A stretch of 64,000 nt of DNA from Amycolatopsis australiensis (GTDB taxonomy: Bacteria; Actinomycetota; Actinomycetes; Mycobacteriales; Pseudonocardiaceae). The translations under genes and the position numbers were made by a program. The notes beneath the pieces are model-generated. The model ran no database searches, had not been told where the DNA came from, and worked only from the letters and a program-made list of their open reading frames with translations. How positions within the stretch are numbered: the stretch's first letter is position 1; each line of letters starts with the position of its first letter. This document shows positions 1-13,232 of this stretch, one piece after another. The stretch is taken from positions 7,106,001-7,170,000 of the forward strand of contig NZ_FPJG01000006.1 in assembly GCF_900119165.1 (NCBI RefSeq), in the 5' to 3' direction.

Positions 1-3000
1 GAGCACCTGCTCCAACGCCGCCCGGTCGGTGACGTCGCAGGCGACGATCTCCAGCCGGGAACCGAGCTCGGCCAGCAGATCGCGCGCGGCCGGTGCCTCG
101 GGTCCCCGGCGGCTGAGCAGCAGCACCCGGTCGGCGGTCGCGGCCGCCCAGCGCGCGACGTGGGCGCCGAGCGCGCCGGTGCCGCCGGTGACGAGCACGG
201 TGCCGCGCGGTTCCCAGCGCCGGACCGGGGCCCGGCCCGGCGCGCGCACCAGCCGCCGTCCGAACACACCGGACGCCCGGACGGCGACCTGGTCCTCCCC
301 GGACCGGCCGGCGAGGACGAAGGCGAGCCGGGCGGCCACGCGGCCGTCCGGCCGGGCCGGCAGGTCGATCAGGCCGCCCCAGCGGCCGGGGTGCTCGAGG
401 GCGGCGACCCGGCCGAAGCCCCAGACGGCGGCTTGGCCGGGGTGCGGCTCCTCCGCGCCGCCCACGGCGACGGCACCGCGGGTGATCGTCCACAGAGGAC
501 ACTCAAGACCGGCCTCCCCCAGCGCCTGCACCAGTGCGACGGTGGCCGGCAGGCCGTCTTCGCCGAGGGCGAGCGTCGAGACGATGCCGCGCAGGTCGTC
601 GTACGCCCGGAGCTGTTCCGCCAGTGCTTCCCGGGCCGAGTCGGTGACGGCCAGGGTGAGCACTTCGGCGCCCGCGGTGGCCAGCAAGTCCGCCGCGCCG
701 GCGTCGTCGCCGCCGGTGACGAGCAGCCAGCGGCCGTCGAGCCGGGTCACGGGGGTGGTGAGCGGCTGCCAGCTGACCCGGTAGCGCAGTCCGTCCGAGG
801 CGGACAGTGACCGGCGCCGCTTCCGCCAGGCGGACAGGGCGGGGACGACGGTGCCGAGTTCGCCGCCGGTCAGTTCGAGGGTGCCCGCCACCGCGGCCAG
901 GTCCTCGGCTTCGACCGCGCGCCAGAATTCGGCTTCGGCGGCGTCGGCCGCCCGGACGGGCGCGCCGGCGTCGAGCCAGAACCGTTCGCGCTGGAAGGCG
1001 TAGGTGGGCAGACCGACCCGGCGTCCCGGGGTCAGCTTCTCCCAGGCGACGGCCACGCCGTGCACGAACGCCTGGCCGAACGCGGTGTACAGCTGCCGCA
1101 GGCCACCGTGGTCGCGGCGCAGGGTCGGCACCACCGCACCGGAAACCTCGAGCTCGTCGAGGGTCTGCTGCACACCGACCGTGAGCACCGGGTGCGCCGA
1201 ACTCTCCACGAACACCGTGTGCCCGGCCGCGATCGCCACCCGAACCGCGTCCTCGAACCTCACCGTCGCCCGCAGGTTTCGATACCAGTAATCCGCGGTC
1301 AGCTCGGCCGTGTCGATCGCTTCACCGGTCAACGTCGAGAGGAAAGCGGTGTCCACACTGGACGGATTGACCGGCGCAAGATCGGCGAGGATCCGCTCCC
1401 GGATCGCCTCCACTTGGGGCGAATGGGACGCATAGTCCACCGGCACCCGCCGGACACGCACACCTTCGGCCTCCCACGCCGCCTGCGCCGCATCCAACGC
1501 GGCGACCTCACCCGAGACAACCGTCGCGGACGGTCCGTTCACCGCCGCGATACCCAGCCGGGGATCCAGCTCCGCCTCGACCTCGGCCACCGGCAGCGGT
1601 ACCGACAACATCCCGCCCGTACCCGCCAGCTCGGTGATCGCCTTGGCGCGCAGGGCAACCACCCGAGCACCGTCCACCACGGACAGCGCACCGGCCACCA
1701 CCGCGGCGGCGATCTCACCCTGCGAATGCCCGATCACCGCAGCCGGCTCGACACCCGCCGAGCGCCACAACTCGGCCAAGCAGACCATCACCGCCCACAA
1801 CAGCGGCTGCACCACATCGACCCGCTCCAACACCGCCGGATCAGCCGAACGCGCCACCTCCGTCAACGACCAGTCCACAAAAGACTTGAGCGCGGTTTCG
1901 CACTCCGCCCACCGAGCCGCGAACACCTCCGAAGAATCCAGCAGCTCCACCGCCATCCCGACCCACTGCGAACCCTGGCCCGGGAAGACGAGCACCGGAC
2001 CCGCGTCGACGTCGACGACCCGGCCGGTCACCACGTTCGGGGCGGCCGCGCCTTCGGCCACAGCGGTGAGGCCGGCCAGCAGGTCGCCGCCGACGACCAC
2101 GGCGCGTTCCTCCAGCCGGGCCCGCCCGGTGGCGAGCGAGAACCCGACGTCGACCGCGGGCAGTCCGCCGACGTGGGCGGACAGCCGCCGGGCCTGCTCC
2201 CGCAGCGCCGCCGTGGTCTTCGCCGACAGCACCCACGGCACGACCTCGGCCGACGCGGCAGCCGGCGGCGGGGTGGCCGGGCGCGGTGCCTCTTCGAGGA
2301 CGACGTGGGCGTTGGTCCCGCTGATGCCGAACGACGAGACACCCGCGCGGCGCGGACGGCCGCGCCGCGGCCAGTCCCGGGCCTCGGTGAGCAGCTCGAC
2401 GGCACCGGACGGCCAGTCCACGTGGGACGACGGCGCGTCCACGTGCAACGTCTTCGGCAGCACGCCGTGGCGCATGGCCTGCACCACCTTGATCACCCCG
2501 GCCACCCCGGCGGCGGCCTGGGTGTGCCCGAGGTTCGACTTGACCGAACCGAGCCAGAGCGGCTCCTCGCGATCCTGCCCGTAGGTCGCCAGCAGCGCCT
2601 GCGCCTCGATCGGGTCACCCAGCGTCGTGCCGGTGCCGTGCGCCTCGACCGCGTCGACGTCCCGCGGCGTCAACCCGGCGCTCGCGAGCGCCTGGCGGAT
2701 CACCCGCTGCTGCGACGGGCCGTTGGGGGCGGTGAGCCCGTTCGAAGCGCCGTCGGAGTTCACCGCCGAGCCGCGCACCACCGCGAGCACTTCGTGCCCG
2801 TTGCGGCGCGCGTCGGAGAGGCGTTCGACGACGAGCACGCCGACCCCTTCGCTGAAGCCGGCGCCGTTCGCCGCGTCGGCGAACGCCTTGCAGCGGCCGT
2901 CGTCGGCGAGACCGCCCTGCGCCGCCATTTCCGCGAACAACGCGGGGGTGGCCAGCACGGTGACACCGCCGGCGAGCGCCAGGGTGCACTCGCCCGCGCG

Positions 3001-3526
3001 CAGCGACTGCGCGGCCAGGTGCAAAGCGACCAAAGAGGACGAACAGGCGGTGTCCACAGTGGCCGATGGCCCCTCGAGCCCGAGGGTGTAGGAGATCCGG
3101 CCGGAGGCGACGCTGCCGGAGTTGCCGGTGCCGAGGTAGCCGGCGGCTTCCTCGGGCACGCTGGTCAGCCGGGCCGCGTAGTCGTGGTACATCAGGCCCG
3201 CGAAGACGCCGGTCCGGCTGCCGCGCAGCGACGTCGCGTCGATGCCCGCGTGCTCGATCGCCTCCCACGCCGTTTCCAGCAGGAGCCGTTGCTGCGGGTC
3301 AATGGCGAGGGCCTCGCGGGGCGAGATGCCGAAGAAGGCCGCGTCGAAGTCGGCCGCGTCGGTCAGGAAGCCGCCGGCACCACCGCCGGGGAGGTCCCAC
3401 CCGCGGTCGCCGGGCAGCGCCGAAATCCCGTCACCGCCGCCGGCGACGAACTGCCAGAGCTCGTCGGGTGAGCCGACGCCGCCGGGGAACCGGCAGGCCA
3501 TGCCGACGATCGCGATCGGCTCGTCG
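1..3526 (-). other. Module F2 (partial): KS-AT(methylmalonyl)-KR...
   Basis: KS Cys 3043-3045; AT Ser 1723-1725; YASH with Tyr 1432-1434; then the KR structural half and the NADPH motif at about 160-200. There is no room for a DH. The KR catalytic Tyr and the ACP are beyond the window. A 2-methyl-3-hydroxy unit is expected if the KR is active. Confidence 0.88.
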
Positions 3527-6500
3527 GCGGCCACCGGCCGCGCGGTGGCCGTCTCCGCGCGACCGCCGTCGAGGACCGCCGTGCGGAGGTGGTCGGCGAG
3601 CGCGGCCGGGGTCGGGAAGTCGAAGACCAGCGTGGCGGGCAGTTTCAGGCCGGTGACGGCGGTGAGCCGGTTGCGGAGTTCGACCGCGGTCAGCGAGTCG
3701 AAGCCGATCTCGCCGAACGGGCGGCGCGGGTCGATCGCGTCGCCGGAACCGTGGCCGAGGACCTCGGCCACCTGCGCCCGCACGGTGGCGAGCACGAACC
3801 GGCGACGTTCCTCGGTGCCCAGTCCGGACAGCCGCTTCGCGAAGGCGCCGTCGGCCGCCGCGGTGCGGACGGCTCGCCGTCCGCCGCCCCGCACCAAGCC
3901 GCGCAGCAGGGGCGGCACGCCGCGCGCCCGGAGCGTGGCGAAGTCCAGCGCCACCGGCACGACGAGTGTGGACGCGGCGGCGTCGAACAGGGCGAGGCCG
4001 TCTTCGGTGGGGAGTTCCACCAGGCCGGACCGGCCGAGCCTGCGGTGGTCGTCGCCGTCGAGGGCCTCGGTCATCCCGCTGGCCTGTTCCCACAGGCCCC
4101 ACGCCAGGGAGGTCGCGGGCAGCCCCTGGGCACGGCGGTGCTGCGCCAAGGCATCCAGCCACGTGTTCGCCGCGGCGTAGTTGCCCTGCCCCGCCGCGCC
4201 GAAGACCCCGGCCGCGGAGGAAAACAGCACGAACTTCTCGACATCACCGGCCAGTTCGTGCAGGTTCCAGGCCGCGTCGACCTTCGGCCGCCACACGGTG
4301 TCCAGCCGCTCCGGGGTCAGCGACTCGATGACGCCGTCGTCGAGGACGCCGGTCGCGTGCACCACCGCGGTCAGGTGCTCGATGCTGCTCAGTACCTCGG
4401 CCAGCGCCGCACGATCGGCCGCGTCACAGGCCACGATCCGGACCGTGGCGTCGAGATCCCGGAACTGCTCGGCTCCGGGCGCGTCCGGGCCGCGACGGCT
4501 GAGCAGGACCAGGTCCCGGACACCGTGCTCGGCCACCAGATGCCGAGCTACCAGGCCGCCCAGCAGGCCGGTGCCACCGGTGATGAGCACCGTGCCTTCC
4601 GTCGGCCATGTGGCTTCCGCGGTGGTCGCCGCGCGCCGCAGCCTCGGCACGTACAGAGCGCCGTCGCGGACCGCCAGCTGCGGCTCGTCCGGCAGGGTGG
4701 CAGGCACGTCCCCGTCCGTGTCCAGCAACACGAACCGGCCGGGGTGCTCCGACTGCGCCGACCGCACCAGACCCCAGATACCCGCCTGCGCCAAGCCGGT
4801 GACGGCGTCGCCCTCGACGACACCGATCGCGTCCCGCGTCACGACGGCAAGACGTCCCTCGGGCCGCGCCAGCCAGCGCTGGATCGCCGCCAGTGCCTGG
4901 GCCGTGTCAGCGGGCTCGACGACCTCGGTCCAGGCCGCCGACGGCTCGGCGGCGGGCTCCCAGGCGACTTCGAAGAGCGAACCCACTCCGGCCCGCAGCG
5001 CGCTGTCGGCGACCGCGCGCAGGGCGAGCGAATCCACCGTCGCCACCGGGGCGCCGGTCTCGTCGGCCACGACGACGCCGAAGGAATCCGGGCCCTGCGC
5101 CGCGAGCGCGACCCGGACCCGGCGGGCCCCCTCGGCGTGCACCCGCACCCCGGACCAGGCGAACGGCAGCCGGGGGCCGGCCGCGTCGCCCAGCAGGCCG
5201 CCGAGACCCGCCGCGTGCAGGCAGGCGTCGAGGAGCGCCGGGTGCACCCCGAACCCGTCCGGCGCACCCGCTTCCGGCGGCAGCTCGACGTCGGCGTAAA
5301 CGGCGCCGTCGGCCCGCCACGCCGCCCGCAGGCCCTGGAACGCGGGCCCGTAGCCGTAGCCGGCCTGCGCGTACGCCTCGTAGAAGCCGTCGAGCGGCAG
5401 GGGTTCCGCCCCGGGCGGCGGCCACTCGGCCAGGTTCTCCGGTTCGGCGGGCCCGTCGACGTCGAGCACGCCGGCGGCGTGGCGGACCCAGGCGGCGTCG
5501 GCGTCGTCGGGCCGGGCGTGCACGGTGACCGCGCGGCGGCCGCCGTCACCGGCCTCGACCGCGACCTGGACCTGCACGGCCCCGGCGGCCGGCAGCACCA
5601 GCGGCGCCTCGAGGGTCAGCTCCTCGACGGCCCGGCAGCCGACCTGGTCCCCGGCCCGCACGGCCAGTTCGACGAACGCGGTGCCCGGCACCAGCACGGA
5701 CCCGAGCACGGCGTGGTCGGCGAGCCACGGCTGCGCCCGGGTGGACAGCTTGCCCGTGAGGACGACCTGGCCGGACTCCGCCACCGAGACGACGGCGCCG
5801 AGCAGCGCGTGCCGGGCGGAGCCGAGGCCCATCGAAGCCGGGTCGCCGGAGGCACCGGGGGCGGGGTCGGCCCAGTACCGGTCCCGCTGGAAGGCGTAGG
5901 TGGGCAGGTCGACGCGCCGGCCGGGCGTCAGCCGGTCCCACGTCACGGCGACACCGCGGGTGCAGGCCTCGCCGAAGGCGCGGTAGACCTGCCGGAGGCC
6001 GCCGTGGTCGCGCCGCAGCGTCGGCACCGCGGCCCCGGAGACCTCGAGTTCGTCGAGGGTCTGCTGCACGCCGACGGTGAGCACCGGGTGCGCCGAACTT
6101 TCGACGAACACCGTGTGCCCGGCGGCGATCGCGGCGCGCACCGCGTCCTCGAACTTCACCGTCGCCCGCAGATTGCGGTACCAGTACTCGGCGGTCAGCT
6201 CGGCCGTGTCGATCGCTTCCCCGGTCAACGTCGAAAAGAAGAGAGTGCCCACACTGGATGGAGATACCGGCGCGAGATCAGCCAGGATCCGCTCGCGGAT
6301 GGCCTCCACCTGCGGCGAATGCGACGCATAGTCCACCGGAACGCGCCGAACCCGGACCCCGGCTGCCTCCCACGCCCCCTGCGCGGCATCCACAGCCTCG
6401 ACGGCACCCGAAACCACCGTCGCGGACGGCCCGTTCACCGCGGCAACACCCAGCCGGGGATCCAGCTCCGCCTCGACCTCGGCCACCGGCAGCGGTACCG

Positions 6501-8580
6501 ACAACATCCCGCCCGTACCCGCCAGCTCGGTGATCGCCTTGGCGCGCAGGGCAACCACCCGAGCACCGTCCACCACGGACAGCGCACCGGCCACCACCGC
6601 GGCGGCGATCTCACCCTGCGAATGCCCGATCACCGCAGCCGGTTCGACACCGGCGTCCCGCCACAACTCGGCCAAGCAGACCATCACCGCCCACAACAGC
6701 GGCTGCACCACATCGACCCGCTCCAACACCGCCGGATCAGCCGAACGCGCCACCTCCGTCAACGACCAGTCCACAAAAGACTTGAGCGCGGTTTCGCACT
6801 CCGCCCACCGAGCCGCGAACACCGCCGAAGAATCCAGCAGCTCCACCGCCATCCCGACCCACTGCGAACCCTGCCCGGGGAAGACGAGCACCGGACCGCC
6901 GCCACCGGCCACGCGGCCGGTCACCACACCGGGCGCGGGCTCTCCGGCGGCCAAGGCGGCCAGGCCGTCGAGGAGCTCGGCGCGGTCCGCGCCGAGGACG
7001 ACCGCCCGCTCGTCCAGCGCGGATCGCGAAGTGACCAGGGAAAACCCGACGTCCGCCGGCGAGAGCTCCGGGCGTGCGGCGAGGTGCCCGGCCAGCCGGG
7101 CTGCTTGACCTCGCACCGCCTCCGGGGTCTTCCCGGACAGCACCCACGGCACCACCGGCGCGGCGGCCACCACGGGCTCGGCGGCTTCGGACGGCGGCGC
7201 TTCTTCGATGATCACGTGCGCGTTGGTCCCGCTGATGCCGAACGACGAGACACCGGCCCGGCGCGGCCGGTCGCCGGCGGGCCACGGCCGGGCCTCGGTC
7301 AGCAGCTCGACCGCGCCCGCCGACCAGTCGACGTGCGAGGTCGGCGCGTCCACGTGCAGTGTCTTGGGCAGCACCCCGTGCCGCAGGGCCAGCACCACCT
7401 TGAGCACCCCGGCGACACCCGCCGCGGCCTGGGTGTGCCCGAGGTTCGACTTCACCGAGCCCAGCCACAGCGGCCGGTCGCGATCGCGGCCGTAGGTCGC
7501 CAGCAGCGCCTGTGCCTCGATCGGGTCACCGAGGGTGGTGCCGGTGCCGTGCGCCTCCACCGCGTCGACGTCGTGGACGGCGAGGCCGGCGTCCGTCAGC
7601 GCCTGCAGGATGACGCGCTGCTGGGACGGCCCGTTCGGCGCGGTCAGCCCGTTCGAGGCACCATCCTGGTTGATCGCCGACCCCTTGAGCACGGCCAGGA
7701 TCGGGTGCCCCTGGCGCTGGGCGTCCGACAGCCGTTCGACGAGCAGCACGCCCGCGCCTTCGCCCCAGCCGGTGCCGTCGGCGGCGTCGGCGAACGGCTT
7801 GCACCGGCCGTCCGCGGCCAAGCCGCGCTGCCGCGAGAATTCGACGAACGCGTGCGGGGTCGACATCACCGTCACCCCGCCCGCCAGCGCCAGCGAGCAC
7901 TCCCCGGACCGCAGCGCCTGCGCCGCCCAGTGCAACGCCACCAGCGAAGACGAGCACGCGGTGTCCACCGTCACCGCCGGGCCCTCCAGCCCGAGCGTGT
8001 ACGACACCCGCCCGGAAAGCACGCTGGCCGACGTCCCGGTCGCGATGTAGCCCTCGGCGCCGTCGAGGGCGGGGAGCGCGCGCATCAGCGCCGAGGCGTA
8101 GTCCTGCCCGTTGGTGCCTGCGAAGACGCCGGTCCGGCTGCCGCGCAGGGAAAGCGGGTCGATGCCGGCCCGCTCGAACGCCTCCCAGGAGACCTCCAGG
8201 AGCAGCCGCTGCTGCGGGTCCATCGCCAGCGCTTCCCGCGGCGACACCCCGAAGAACCCGGCGTCGAACCGGCTGGCGTCGGCGAGGAAACCCCCTTCGC
8301 TGACGTAGGAGGTGCCGCGCTGGTCCGGGTCCGTCTGCGCCAGCGCGCCGAGGTCCCAGCCGCGGTCGCCGGGGAACCCGCCGATCGCGTCCTGCCCGGT
8401 GGCCAGCAGCCGCCACAGGTCCTCCGGCGTTTCGGCACCCGCCGGGAACCGGCAAGCGAGCCCGATGATCGCGATGGGTTCGGAGTTCCGGCTCTCGGCT
8501 TCGCGCAGCCTGCGCCGCGTCTGGTGCAGGTCGGCCGAGATCCGCTTCAGGTAGTCGAGCAGCTTCTCGTTGTCGTCCAT
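1..8580 (-). CDS. Type I PKS gene F, 5' part (one module and most of a second)
   Basis: The frame is open from the ATG at 8580 to the window edge (2860 residues visible, cut in a KR). The start gives a docking coiled coil ([19 protein letters not shown]) matching genes D and E; GAAGGGGG lies about 11 bases upstream. Module 1 is KS (Cys209), AT (Ser654 in GHSQG, YASH at 751, methylmalonyl), DH (His956 in [10 protein letters not shown], Asp1118), B-type KR (LDD, Tyr1468 in GNYAAAN) and ACP (Ser1629). Module 2 is KS (Cys1846), AT (Ser2286 in GHSQG, YASH at 2383, methylmalonyl), then directly a KR linker with no DH, and the start of a catalytic KR (TGGTGALG, about 160-200). Whether this KR is active, and whether more modules or a thioesterase follow, cannot be seen. 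The gap to gene E is 45 bp with no promoter or terminator, so co-transcription is likely. Confidence 0.96.
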   Translation of the reverse strand, partial: MDDNEKLLDYLKRISADLHQTRRRLREAESRNSEPIAIIGLACRFPAGAETPEDLWRLLATGQDAIGGFPGDRGWDLGALAQTDPDQRGTSYVSEGGFLADASRFDAGFFGVSPREALAMDPQQRLLLEVSWEAFERAGIDPLSLRGSRTGVFAGTNGQDYASALMRALPALDGAEGYIATGTSASVLSGRVSYTLGLEGPAVTVDTACSSSLVALHWAAQALRSGECSLALAGGVTVMSTPHAFVEFSRQRGLAADGRCKPFADAADGTGWGEGAGVLLVERLSDAQRQGHPILAVLKGSAINQDGASNGLTAPNGPSQQRVILQALTDAGLAVHDVDAVEAHGTGTTLGDPIEAQALLATYGRDRDRPLWLGSVKSNLGHTQAAAGVAGVLKVVLALRHGVLPKTLHVDAPTSHVDWSAGAVELLTEARPWPAGDRPRRAGVSSFGISGTNAHVIIEEAPPSEAAEPVVAAAPVVPWVLSGKTPEAVRGQAARLAGHLAARPELSPADVGFSLVTSRSALDERAVVLGADRAELLDGLAALAAGEPAPGVVTGRVAGGGGPVLVFPGQGSQWVGMAVELLDSSAVFAARWAECETALKSFVDWSLTEVARSADPAVLERVDVVQPLLWAVMVCLAELWRDAGVEPAAVIGHSQGEIAAAVVAGALSVVDGARVVALRAKAITELAGTGGMLSVPLPVAEVEAELDPRLGVAAVNGPSATVVSGAVEAVDAAQGAWEAAGVRVRRVPVDYASHSPQVEAIRERILADLAPVSPSSVGTLFFSTLTGEAIDTAELTAEYWYRNLRATVKFEDAVRAAIAAGHTVFVESSAHPVLTVGVQQTLDELEVSGAAVPTLRRDHGGLRQVYRAFGEACTRGVAVTWDRLTPGRRVDLPTYAFQRDRYWADPAPGASGDPASMGLGSARHALLGAVVSVAESGQVVLTGKLSTRAQPWLADHAVLGSVLVPGTAFVELAVRAGDQVGCRAVEELTLEAPLVLPAAGAVQVQVAVEAGDGGRRAVTVHARPDDADAAWVRHAAGVLDVDGPAEPENLAEWPPPGAEPLPLDGFYEAYAQAGYGYGPAFQGLRAAWRADGAVYADVELPPEAGAPDGFGVHPALLDACLHAAGLGGLLGDAAGPRLPFAWSGVRVHAEGARRVRVALAAQGPDSFGVVVADETGAPVATVDSLALRAVADSALRAGVGSLFEVAWEPAAEPSAAWTEVVEPADTAQALAAIQRWLARPEGRLAVVTRDAIGVVEGDAVTGLAQAGIWGLVRSAQSEHPGRFVLLDTDGDVPATLPDEPQLAVRDGALYVPRLRRAATTAEATWPTEGTVLITGGTGLLGGLVARHLVAEHGVRDLVLLSRRGPDAPGAEQFRDLDATVRIVACDAADRAALAEVLSSIEHLTAVVHATGVLDDGVIESLTPERLDTVWRPKVDAAWNLHELAGDVEKFVLFSSAAGVFGAAGQGNYAAANTWLDALAQHRRAQGLPATSLAWGLWEQASGMTEALDGDDHRRLGRSGLVELPTEDGLALFDAAASTLVVPVALDFATLRARGVPPLLRGLVRGGGRRAVRTAAADGAFAKRLSGLGTEERRRFVLATVRAQVAEVLGHGSGDAIDPRRPFGEIGFDSLTAVELRNRLTAVTGLKLPATLVFDFPTPAALADHLRTAVLDGGRAETATARPVAADEPIAIVGMACRFPGGVGSPDELWQFVAGGGDGISALPGDRGWDLPGGGAGGFLTDAADFDAAFFGISPREALAIDPQQRLLLETAWEAIEHAGIDATSLRGSRTGVFAGLMYHDYAARLTSVPEEAAGYLGTGNSGSVASGRISYTLGLEGPSATVDTACSSSLVALHLAAQSLRAGECTLALAGGVTVLATPALFAEMAAQGGLADDGRCKAFADAANGAGFSEGVGVLVVERLSDARRNGHEVLAVVRGSAVNSDGASNGLTAPNGPSQQRVIRQALASAGLTPRDVDAVEAHGTGTTLGDPIEAQALLATYGQDREEPLWLGSVKSNLGHTQAAAGVAGVIKVVQAMRHGVLPKTLHVDAPSSHVDWPSGAVELLTEARDWPRRGRPRRAGVSSFGISGTNAHVVLEEAPRPATPPPAAASAEVVPWVLSAKTTAALREQARRLSAHVGGLPAVDVGFSLATGRARLEERAVVVGGDLLAGLTAVAEGAAAPNVVTGRVVDVDAGPVLVFPGQGSQWVGMAVELLDSSEVFAARWAECETALKSFVDWSLTEVARSADPAVLERVDVVQPLLWAVMVCLAELWRSAGVEPAAVIGHSQGEIAAAVVAGALSVVDGARVVALRAKAITELAGTGGMLSVPLPVAEVEAELDPRLGIAAVNGPSATVVSGEVAALDAAQAAWEAEGVRVRRVPVDYASHSPQVEAIRERILADLAPVNPSSVDTAFLSTLTGEAIDTAELTADYWYRNLRATVRFEDAVRVAIAAGHTVFVESSAHPVLTVGVQQTLDELEVSGAVVPTLRRDHGGLRQLYTAFGQAFVHGVAVAWEKLTPGRRVGLPTYAFQRERFWLDAGAPVRAADAAEAEFWRAVEAEDLAAVAGTLELTGGELGTVVPALSAWRKRRRSLSASDGLRYRVSWQPLTTPVTRLDGRWLLVTGGDDAGAADLLATAGAEVLTLAVTDSAREALAEQLRAYDDLRGIVSTLALGEDGLPATVALVQALGEAGLECPLWTITRGAVAVGGAEEPHPGQAAVWGFGRVAALEHPGRWGGLIDLPARPDGRVAARLAFVLAGRSGEDQVAVRASGVFGRRLVRAPGRAPVRRWEPRGTVLVTGGTGALGAHVARWAAATADRVLLLSRRGPEAPAARDLLAELGSRLEIVACDVTDRAALEQVL
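1552..1977 (-). repeat. AT tracts of module F2 identical to other methylmalonyl ATs
   Basis: Positions 1552-1746 are identical to 6448-6642 in F1 (195 bp, around GHSQGE), and 1763-1977 are identical to 21733-21947 in E1 (215 bp, the N-terminal half of the AT). One AT is therefore a patchwork of two different sister sequences. Confidence 0.85.
4619..4813 (-). repeat. 195-bp tract identical to 58020-58214 (module F1 copy)
   Basis: Second copy of the identical DH-KR linker tract, 53 kb from the first. The mismatches resume immediately at 4618 and 4814. Confidence 0.85.
6448..6876 (-). repeat. AT tracts of module F1 identical to F2 and B2
   Basis: Positions 6448-6642 equal 1552-1746 (F2), and 6731-6876 equal 55218-55363 (B2, 146 bp). 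The tracts include A-richer codons (CAAAAGAC on the + strand) unusual for this GC-rich DNA, so shared ancestry rather than codon bias explains the identity. Confidence 0.85.
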
Positions 8581-8625
8581 GGAAAAGATGGCCCCCTTCG
8601 GCGGCGGTCCGGCGCTCCGGTGCCG

Positions 8626-11600
8626 CTACGGCATGCCCAGTTGGCGCTCGATGAAGTCGAAGACCTCGGTGGCGGTGGCGGATTTCAGCTGCTCGGCGAT
8701 CTCGGCCGGTTCGCCGGTGTCCGCCGCGGTGTCCGCGGTGTTCTCCCCGGCCGACCACCGGGACAGCAGCACCTGCAGGCGCAGGGTGACGGCGTTGCGG
8801 GTCGCCGGATCCGGCTCGGCGGCCCGCATGGCGGCCTCCAGCGCGTCGAGCTCGCCGGTCACCGAGCCGTCCGGCCCGGCGAAACCGCCGAGCAGGTGCC
8901 GGGCGAGCGCGGCCGGGTTCGGGTGGTCGAACACGACCGTGGCGGGCAGTGCCAGCCCGGTGCTCGCCCCGAGCAGGTTGCGGAACTCGACCGCGGTCAG
9001 CGAGTCGAACCCGAGGGTGCGGAACGATTCCCGGACGTCGACGGCCGCGGCCCCGCGGTGGCCCAGCACGAGGGCCGCCTGTTCGCGGACCAGTTCGAGC
9101 AGCAGGCGTTCGCGTTCGGCGTCGCTCGCCCCGGCGAGCCGGTCCCGCAGCCGCCCGGCCGCGTCGCCGTCGATCGCGGGGCGGGCGTGGCGCGCCGCGT
9201 CGGGCAGGTCGGCCAGGAGCGGGCTCGGGCGCACCGCGGTGAACGCCGGGACGAACCGCGCCCAGTCGATGCCCGCGACCACCGGAGCGACGTCGGAGCC
9301 GGCCAGCGCGCGGCCCAGCGCGTGCAGGGCGTCGGCCGGCTCGATTCCGACGATGCCGCCCCGGCCGAGCCGCGCGTCGCCGGTCGCGGCCATGCCCGCC
9401 TCGGCCCACGCGCCCCAGGCCACCGAAAGCCCCGGCCGTCCGGCGCGGCGCCGCTGTTCGGCGAGCGCGTCGAGGAAGGCGTTGGCGGCCGCGTAGTTGG
9501 CCTGCCCGGCCGCGCCGATCGCCCCCGCCAGCGACGAGAACAGCACGAACGCGGTGACCGGGTGCCCGGCGGTGAGCTCGTCCAGGTGCCGCGCGGCCGC
9601 GGCCTTGGGTGCGAACACCTTCGCGAACCGGTCCGGCGTGAGCGCGTCCACGACCCCGTCGTCGAGCACACCCGCGGTGTGGAACACGGCCGAGACCCGC
9701 TCGTCCGCCAGCACCGCGGCCAGTGCCGCCCGGTCGGCGACGTCGCACGCCTCGATGCGGACCTCCGCGCCGAGGGCGGTCAGCTCGTCCCGCAGCGCGG
9801 CCGCGCCCGGGGCGTCCGGGCCGCGCCTGCCGAGCAGGACGACCCGCCGGGCACCCCGGCCGGCCACCCAGCGCGCCACCTGCGCGCCCAGCGCGCCCGT
9901 GCCGCCGGTGACCAGCACGGTGCCGTCCGTGGTCCATTCCTCGCCGCCGGCCGGGCCGGCCGGGAGGAGACGGCGGGCGAAAACCCCCGATGCGCGGATG
10001 GCGACCTGGTCTTCCGGGCCGGCGAGCACGCCGGTGAACCGGGCCAGCCCGCGCTCGTCCAGCCGCTCCGGCAGGTCGACGAGCCCGCCCCACCGGCCGG
10101 GGTACTCCAGCGCGGCGGCCCGGCCGAAGCCCCACACCGCCGCCTGCCCGGGATCCGGCGCCGGGTCGGCCGCGCCGGTCGTGACGGCGCCGCGGGTCAC
10201 CGCCCACACCCGGACGTCCGGGAGCGCCTGGAGGACGAGCGCGGTCCGGGCCGCGTCGAGCGTGCTGAGCACGCCTTCGGCCGACCCGGCGAGCGCCGCC
10301 AGCGCCGCGGCGTCCACATCGGACGGAACGGTGACGCGGGTGACGTCCGGGTGCGCGGCGAGGTCGGCGTAGGTGCCGGTGTCGTCGGTCAGCAGCAGCC
10401 AGGTGCCGGCCGCCGGCGCCGGCGCCGGGTCGGCGACCGGCACGAAGGCCGCGCGGTAGCGGAGCCGGTCCACCGCGGAGGCCTGGTCCTGCCCGCGCCG
10501 CCACGCCGCGAGCGCGGCGGTCGTCGCCGAAAGCGCGTCGGCGTCCGGGAGGGCCAGTGCCGCGCCGAGGGTGTCCCAGTCCTCTTCGGACACCGCCTGC
10601 CAGAACCGCGCGTCGACCTCGCCGCCGGTTTCGCGCACCGGGGCCAGCCAGAACCGGGACCGCTCGAAGGCGTAGCCGGGCAGGGGGACGCGGCGCGGTC
10701 GGTATGGCGCGTAGAGCGGCGTCCAGTCGACCGGCAGGCCGTGCGCGTGGACCGTGGCCAGCGCTGCGTGCAGGCTGCGCGTGGCGTCGTGCCCGGCCCG
10801 CTGGGCCGCCACGGTCGTGGCGCCCTCCGCCACGACCGCGGCGAGCGCGGCCAGCACGCCGTCGGGGCCGAGTTCGGCGAACGCGGTAACACCCTGGTCG
10901 GCGGCGACCGCGACGGCGTCGGCGAACCGGACGGCACCCCGCACCTGGTCCACCCAGTACGCGGCGGAACACAGTTCGCCGGCCGCCGGCTTGCCGGTCA
11001 GCGTGGAGACGAGGGTGAGCCGGGGCTCCCGGTAGTCCAGGCCGGCGGTGATCCGGCCGAACTCGGCCAGCATCGGGTCCATCCGGTGCGAGTGGAACGC
11101 GTGCGACACCTTCAACCGGTTCGTCTTCCGGCCCGCCGCCCACGCGGCGACGGCCTCCACGGCCTCGGCGTCCCCGGACACCACCACCGAGTCCGGCCCG
11201 TTCACCGCGGCCAGCGATACCCCGTCCAGCTCCGCCAGCACCGGCTGGATGTCCACTTCGGACGCCTGCACGGCCAGCATCGCCCCACCCTCGGGCAACG
11301 CCTGCATCAACCGGCCACGAGCCGCCACCAGCACACACGCATCAGCCAACGAAAACACCCCGGCCACGTGCGCCGCCGCCAGCTCCCCGATCGAATGCCC
11401 GATCAACACATCCGGCGCCACCCCGAACGACTCCAACAGCCGGAACAACGCCACCTCGACCGCGAACAGACCGGCCTGCGCGAACACCGTCCGGTTCAGT
11501 TCACCGGCGTCGGTTCCCCACAGCACGTCTCGCAGCGAACAGCCGAGCTCGGCATCGAGCCGCGCACAAACCTCGTCGAAAGCCTCGGCGAACACCGGAT

Positions 11601-13232
11601 AACGCTCATGCAGCTGGTGGCCCATGCCCAAACCTTGCGAACCCTGACCGGAGAACAAGAATCCGAGCCGCGGTTCGGGGACGGCCTCCGCGCGCACGAC
11701 GTCCGGGGTGGCCCGGCCGTCGGCGAGCGCGTCCAGGGCCGCCGGGTCGAGTGCCACCGCGCGGTGGCGCAGCCGCGCCCGCGTCACGGCGAGCGAATGG
11801 CCGACGTCCGCGGCGCCGAAGCCCGGGTTCGCCGCCAGGTGGGCCCGCAGCGCCGCCGCCTGCCGGCGCACGCCGTCGGCGGACTTCGCCGAGAGGACCC
11901 AGGGCAGCGGGCCTTCGGGGGCCGGGCCGGGCTCGGCCGGCTCGACCGCGGGCGGGGCTTCGAGGACGACGTGGGCGTTCGTGCCGCTGATGCCGAACGA
12001 CGACACCGCGGCCCGGCGCGGCCGCCCGGTCTCCGGCCACGGGGTCGGCGCGGTCACCAGCTCGACCGCCCCGGCCGTCCAGTCCACGTGCGACGACGGC
12101 GCGTCCACGTGCAGCGTTTCGGGCACCAGCCCGTGCCGCATGGCCAGCACCACCTTGATCACCCCGGCGACACCCGCGGCGGCCTGGGTGTGGCCGAAGT
12201 TCGACTTGACCGACCCGAGCAGCAGCGGGTGTTCCCGGTCCTGCCCGTAGGTCGCCAGCAGGGCCTGGGCTTCGATCGGGTCACCCAGCGCGGTCCCGGT
12301 GCCGTGGGCCTCCACGACGTCGACGTCCCGCGCGGCCAGCCCGGCCGCGGTCAGCGCCTGCCGGATCACCCGCTGCTGCGACGGGCCGTTCGGCGCGGTC
12401 AGGCCGTTGGACGCGCCGTCGGAGTTGACCGCGGAACCCTTGAGCACGGCCAGGACCGGGTGGCCGTTGCGCCGCGCGTCCGACAGCCGCTCGACCACCA
12501 GCACCCCGGCCCCCTCGCCCCAGCCGGTGCCGTCGGCGGCCTCGGCGAACGGCTTGCACCGGCCGTCCGCGGCCAGGCCGCCCTGCCGGGTGAACTCGAC
12601 GAACGCGCCCGGGGTGGCCAGCACCGTCACCCCGCCCGCGAGGGCGAGCGAGCACTCGCCCGACCGCAGGGCTTGAGCCGCCCAGTGCAGCGCCACCAGC
12701 GAAGACGAGCACGCGGTGTCCACCGTGACCGCCGGGCCTTCCAGGCCGAAGGTGTAGGCGACGCGGCCCGAAACGACACTGCCGGCGCTGCCGTAGCCGA
12801 CGTGCGCGGGTGTCCCGTCGGCGTCGGCGAACACGCCGGTGCCGTAGTCGTGGTACATCACGCCGGCGAACACGCCGGTCCGGCTGCCGCGCAGCGACTC
12901 GGGGTCGATTCCGGCCGATTCGAGGGCCTGCCACGAGCTTTCCAGCAACAGCCGCTGCTGCGGGTCCATCCCGGCCGCCTCGCGCGGCGAGATCCCGAAG
13001 AAGCCCGGGTCGAACTCCGCGGCGTCGTAGAGGAATCCGCCTTCGCCGGTGGCGGACGTGCCCGGCCGCCCGGCCGTGCCGGACAGCGCTTCGAGGTCCC
13101 ACCCGCGGTCGGCGGGGAACGCCGAAACGCCATCGCCACCGGAGGCGACCAGCCGCCAGAAGCCGTCGGGATCGGCCACCCCGCCCGGGTACCGGCAGGC
13201 CATGCCGACGATGGCGACCGGCTCGTCGGCCG
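8626..13232 (-). other. Module E3: KS-AT(malonyl)-KR(B)-ACP
   Basis: KS Cys 12709-12711; AT Ser 11392-11394; HAFH from 11103; KR LDD and Tyr 9493-9495 in [10 protein letters not shown] Ser 9001-9003; docking tail ending at TAG 8626-8628. Parts of its AT (about 11260-11460) are almost base-for-base the same as in D4 (about 26430-26630). Confidence 0.93.

Larger units (their letters stand above)
3526..8580 (-). other. Module F1: KS-AT(methylmalonyl)-DH-KR(B)-ACP
   Basis: KS Cys 7954-7956; AT Ser 6619-6621; YASH with Tyr 6328-6330; DH His 5713-5715 and Asp 5227-5229; KR LDD near 4335-4350 and Tyr 4177-4179; ACP Ser 3694-3696. Predicts a methyl-branched alkene. The DH-KR part shares strong similarity and a 195-bp identical tract with module B1. 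Confidence 0.93.

Noticed and set aside
52..8580. Thioesterase or loading module in the window
   Set aside because: The visible end of gene F is a truncated KR and gene A enters mid-protein. No GxSxG hydrolase fold other than AT domains and no KSQ (Gln for Cys) KS was found.
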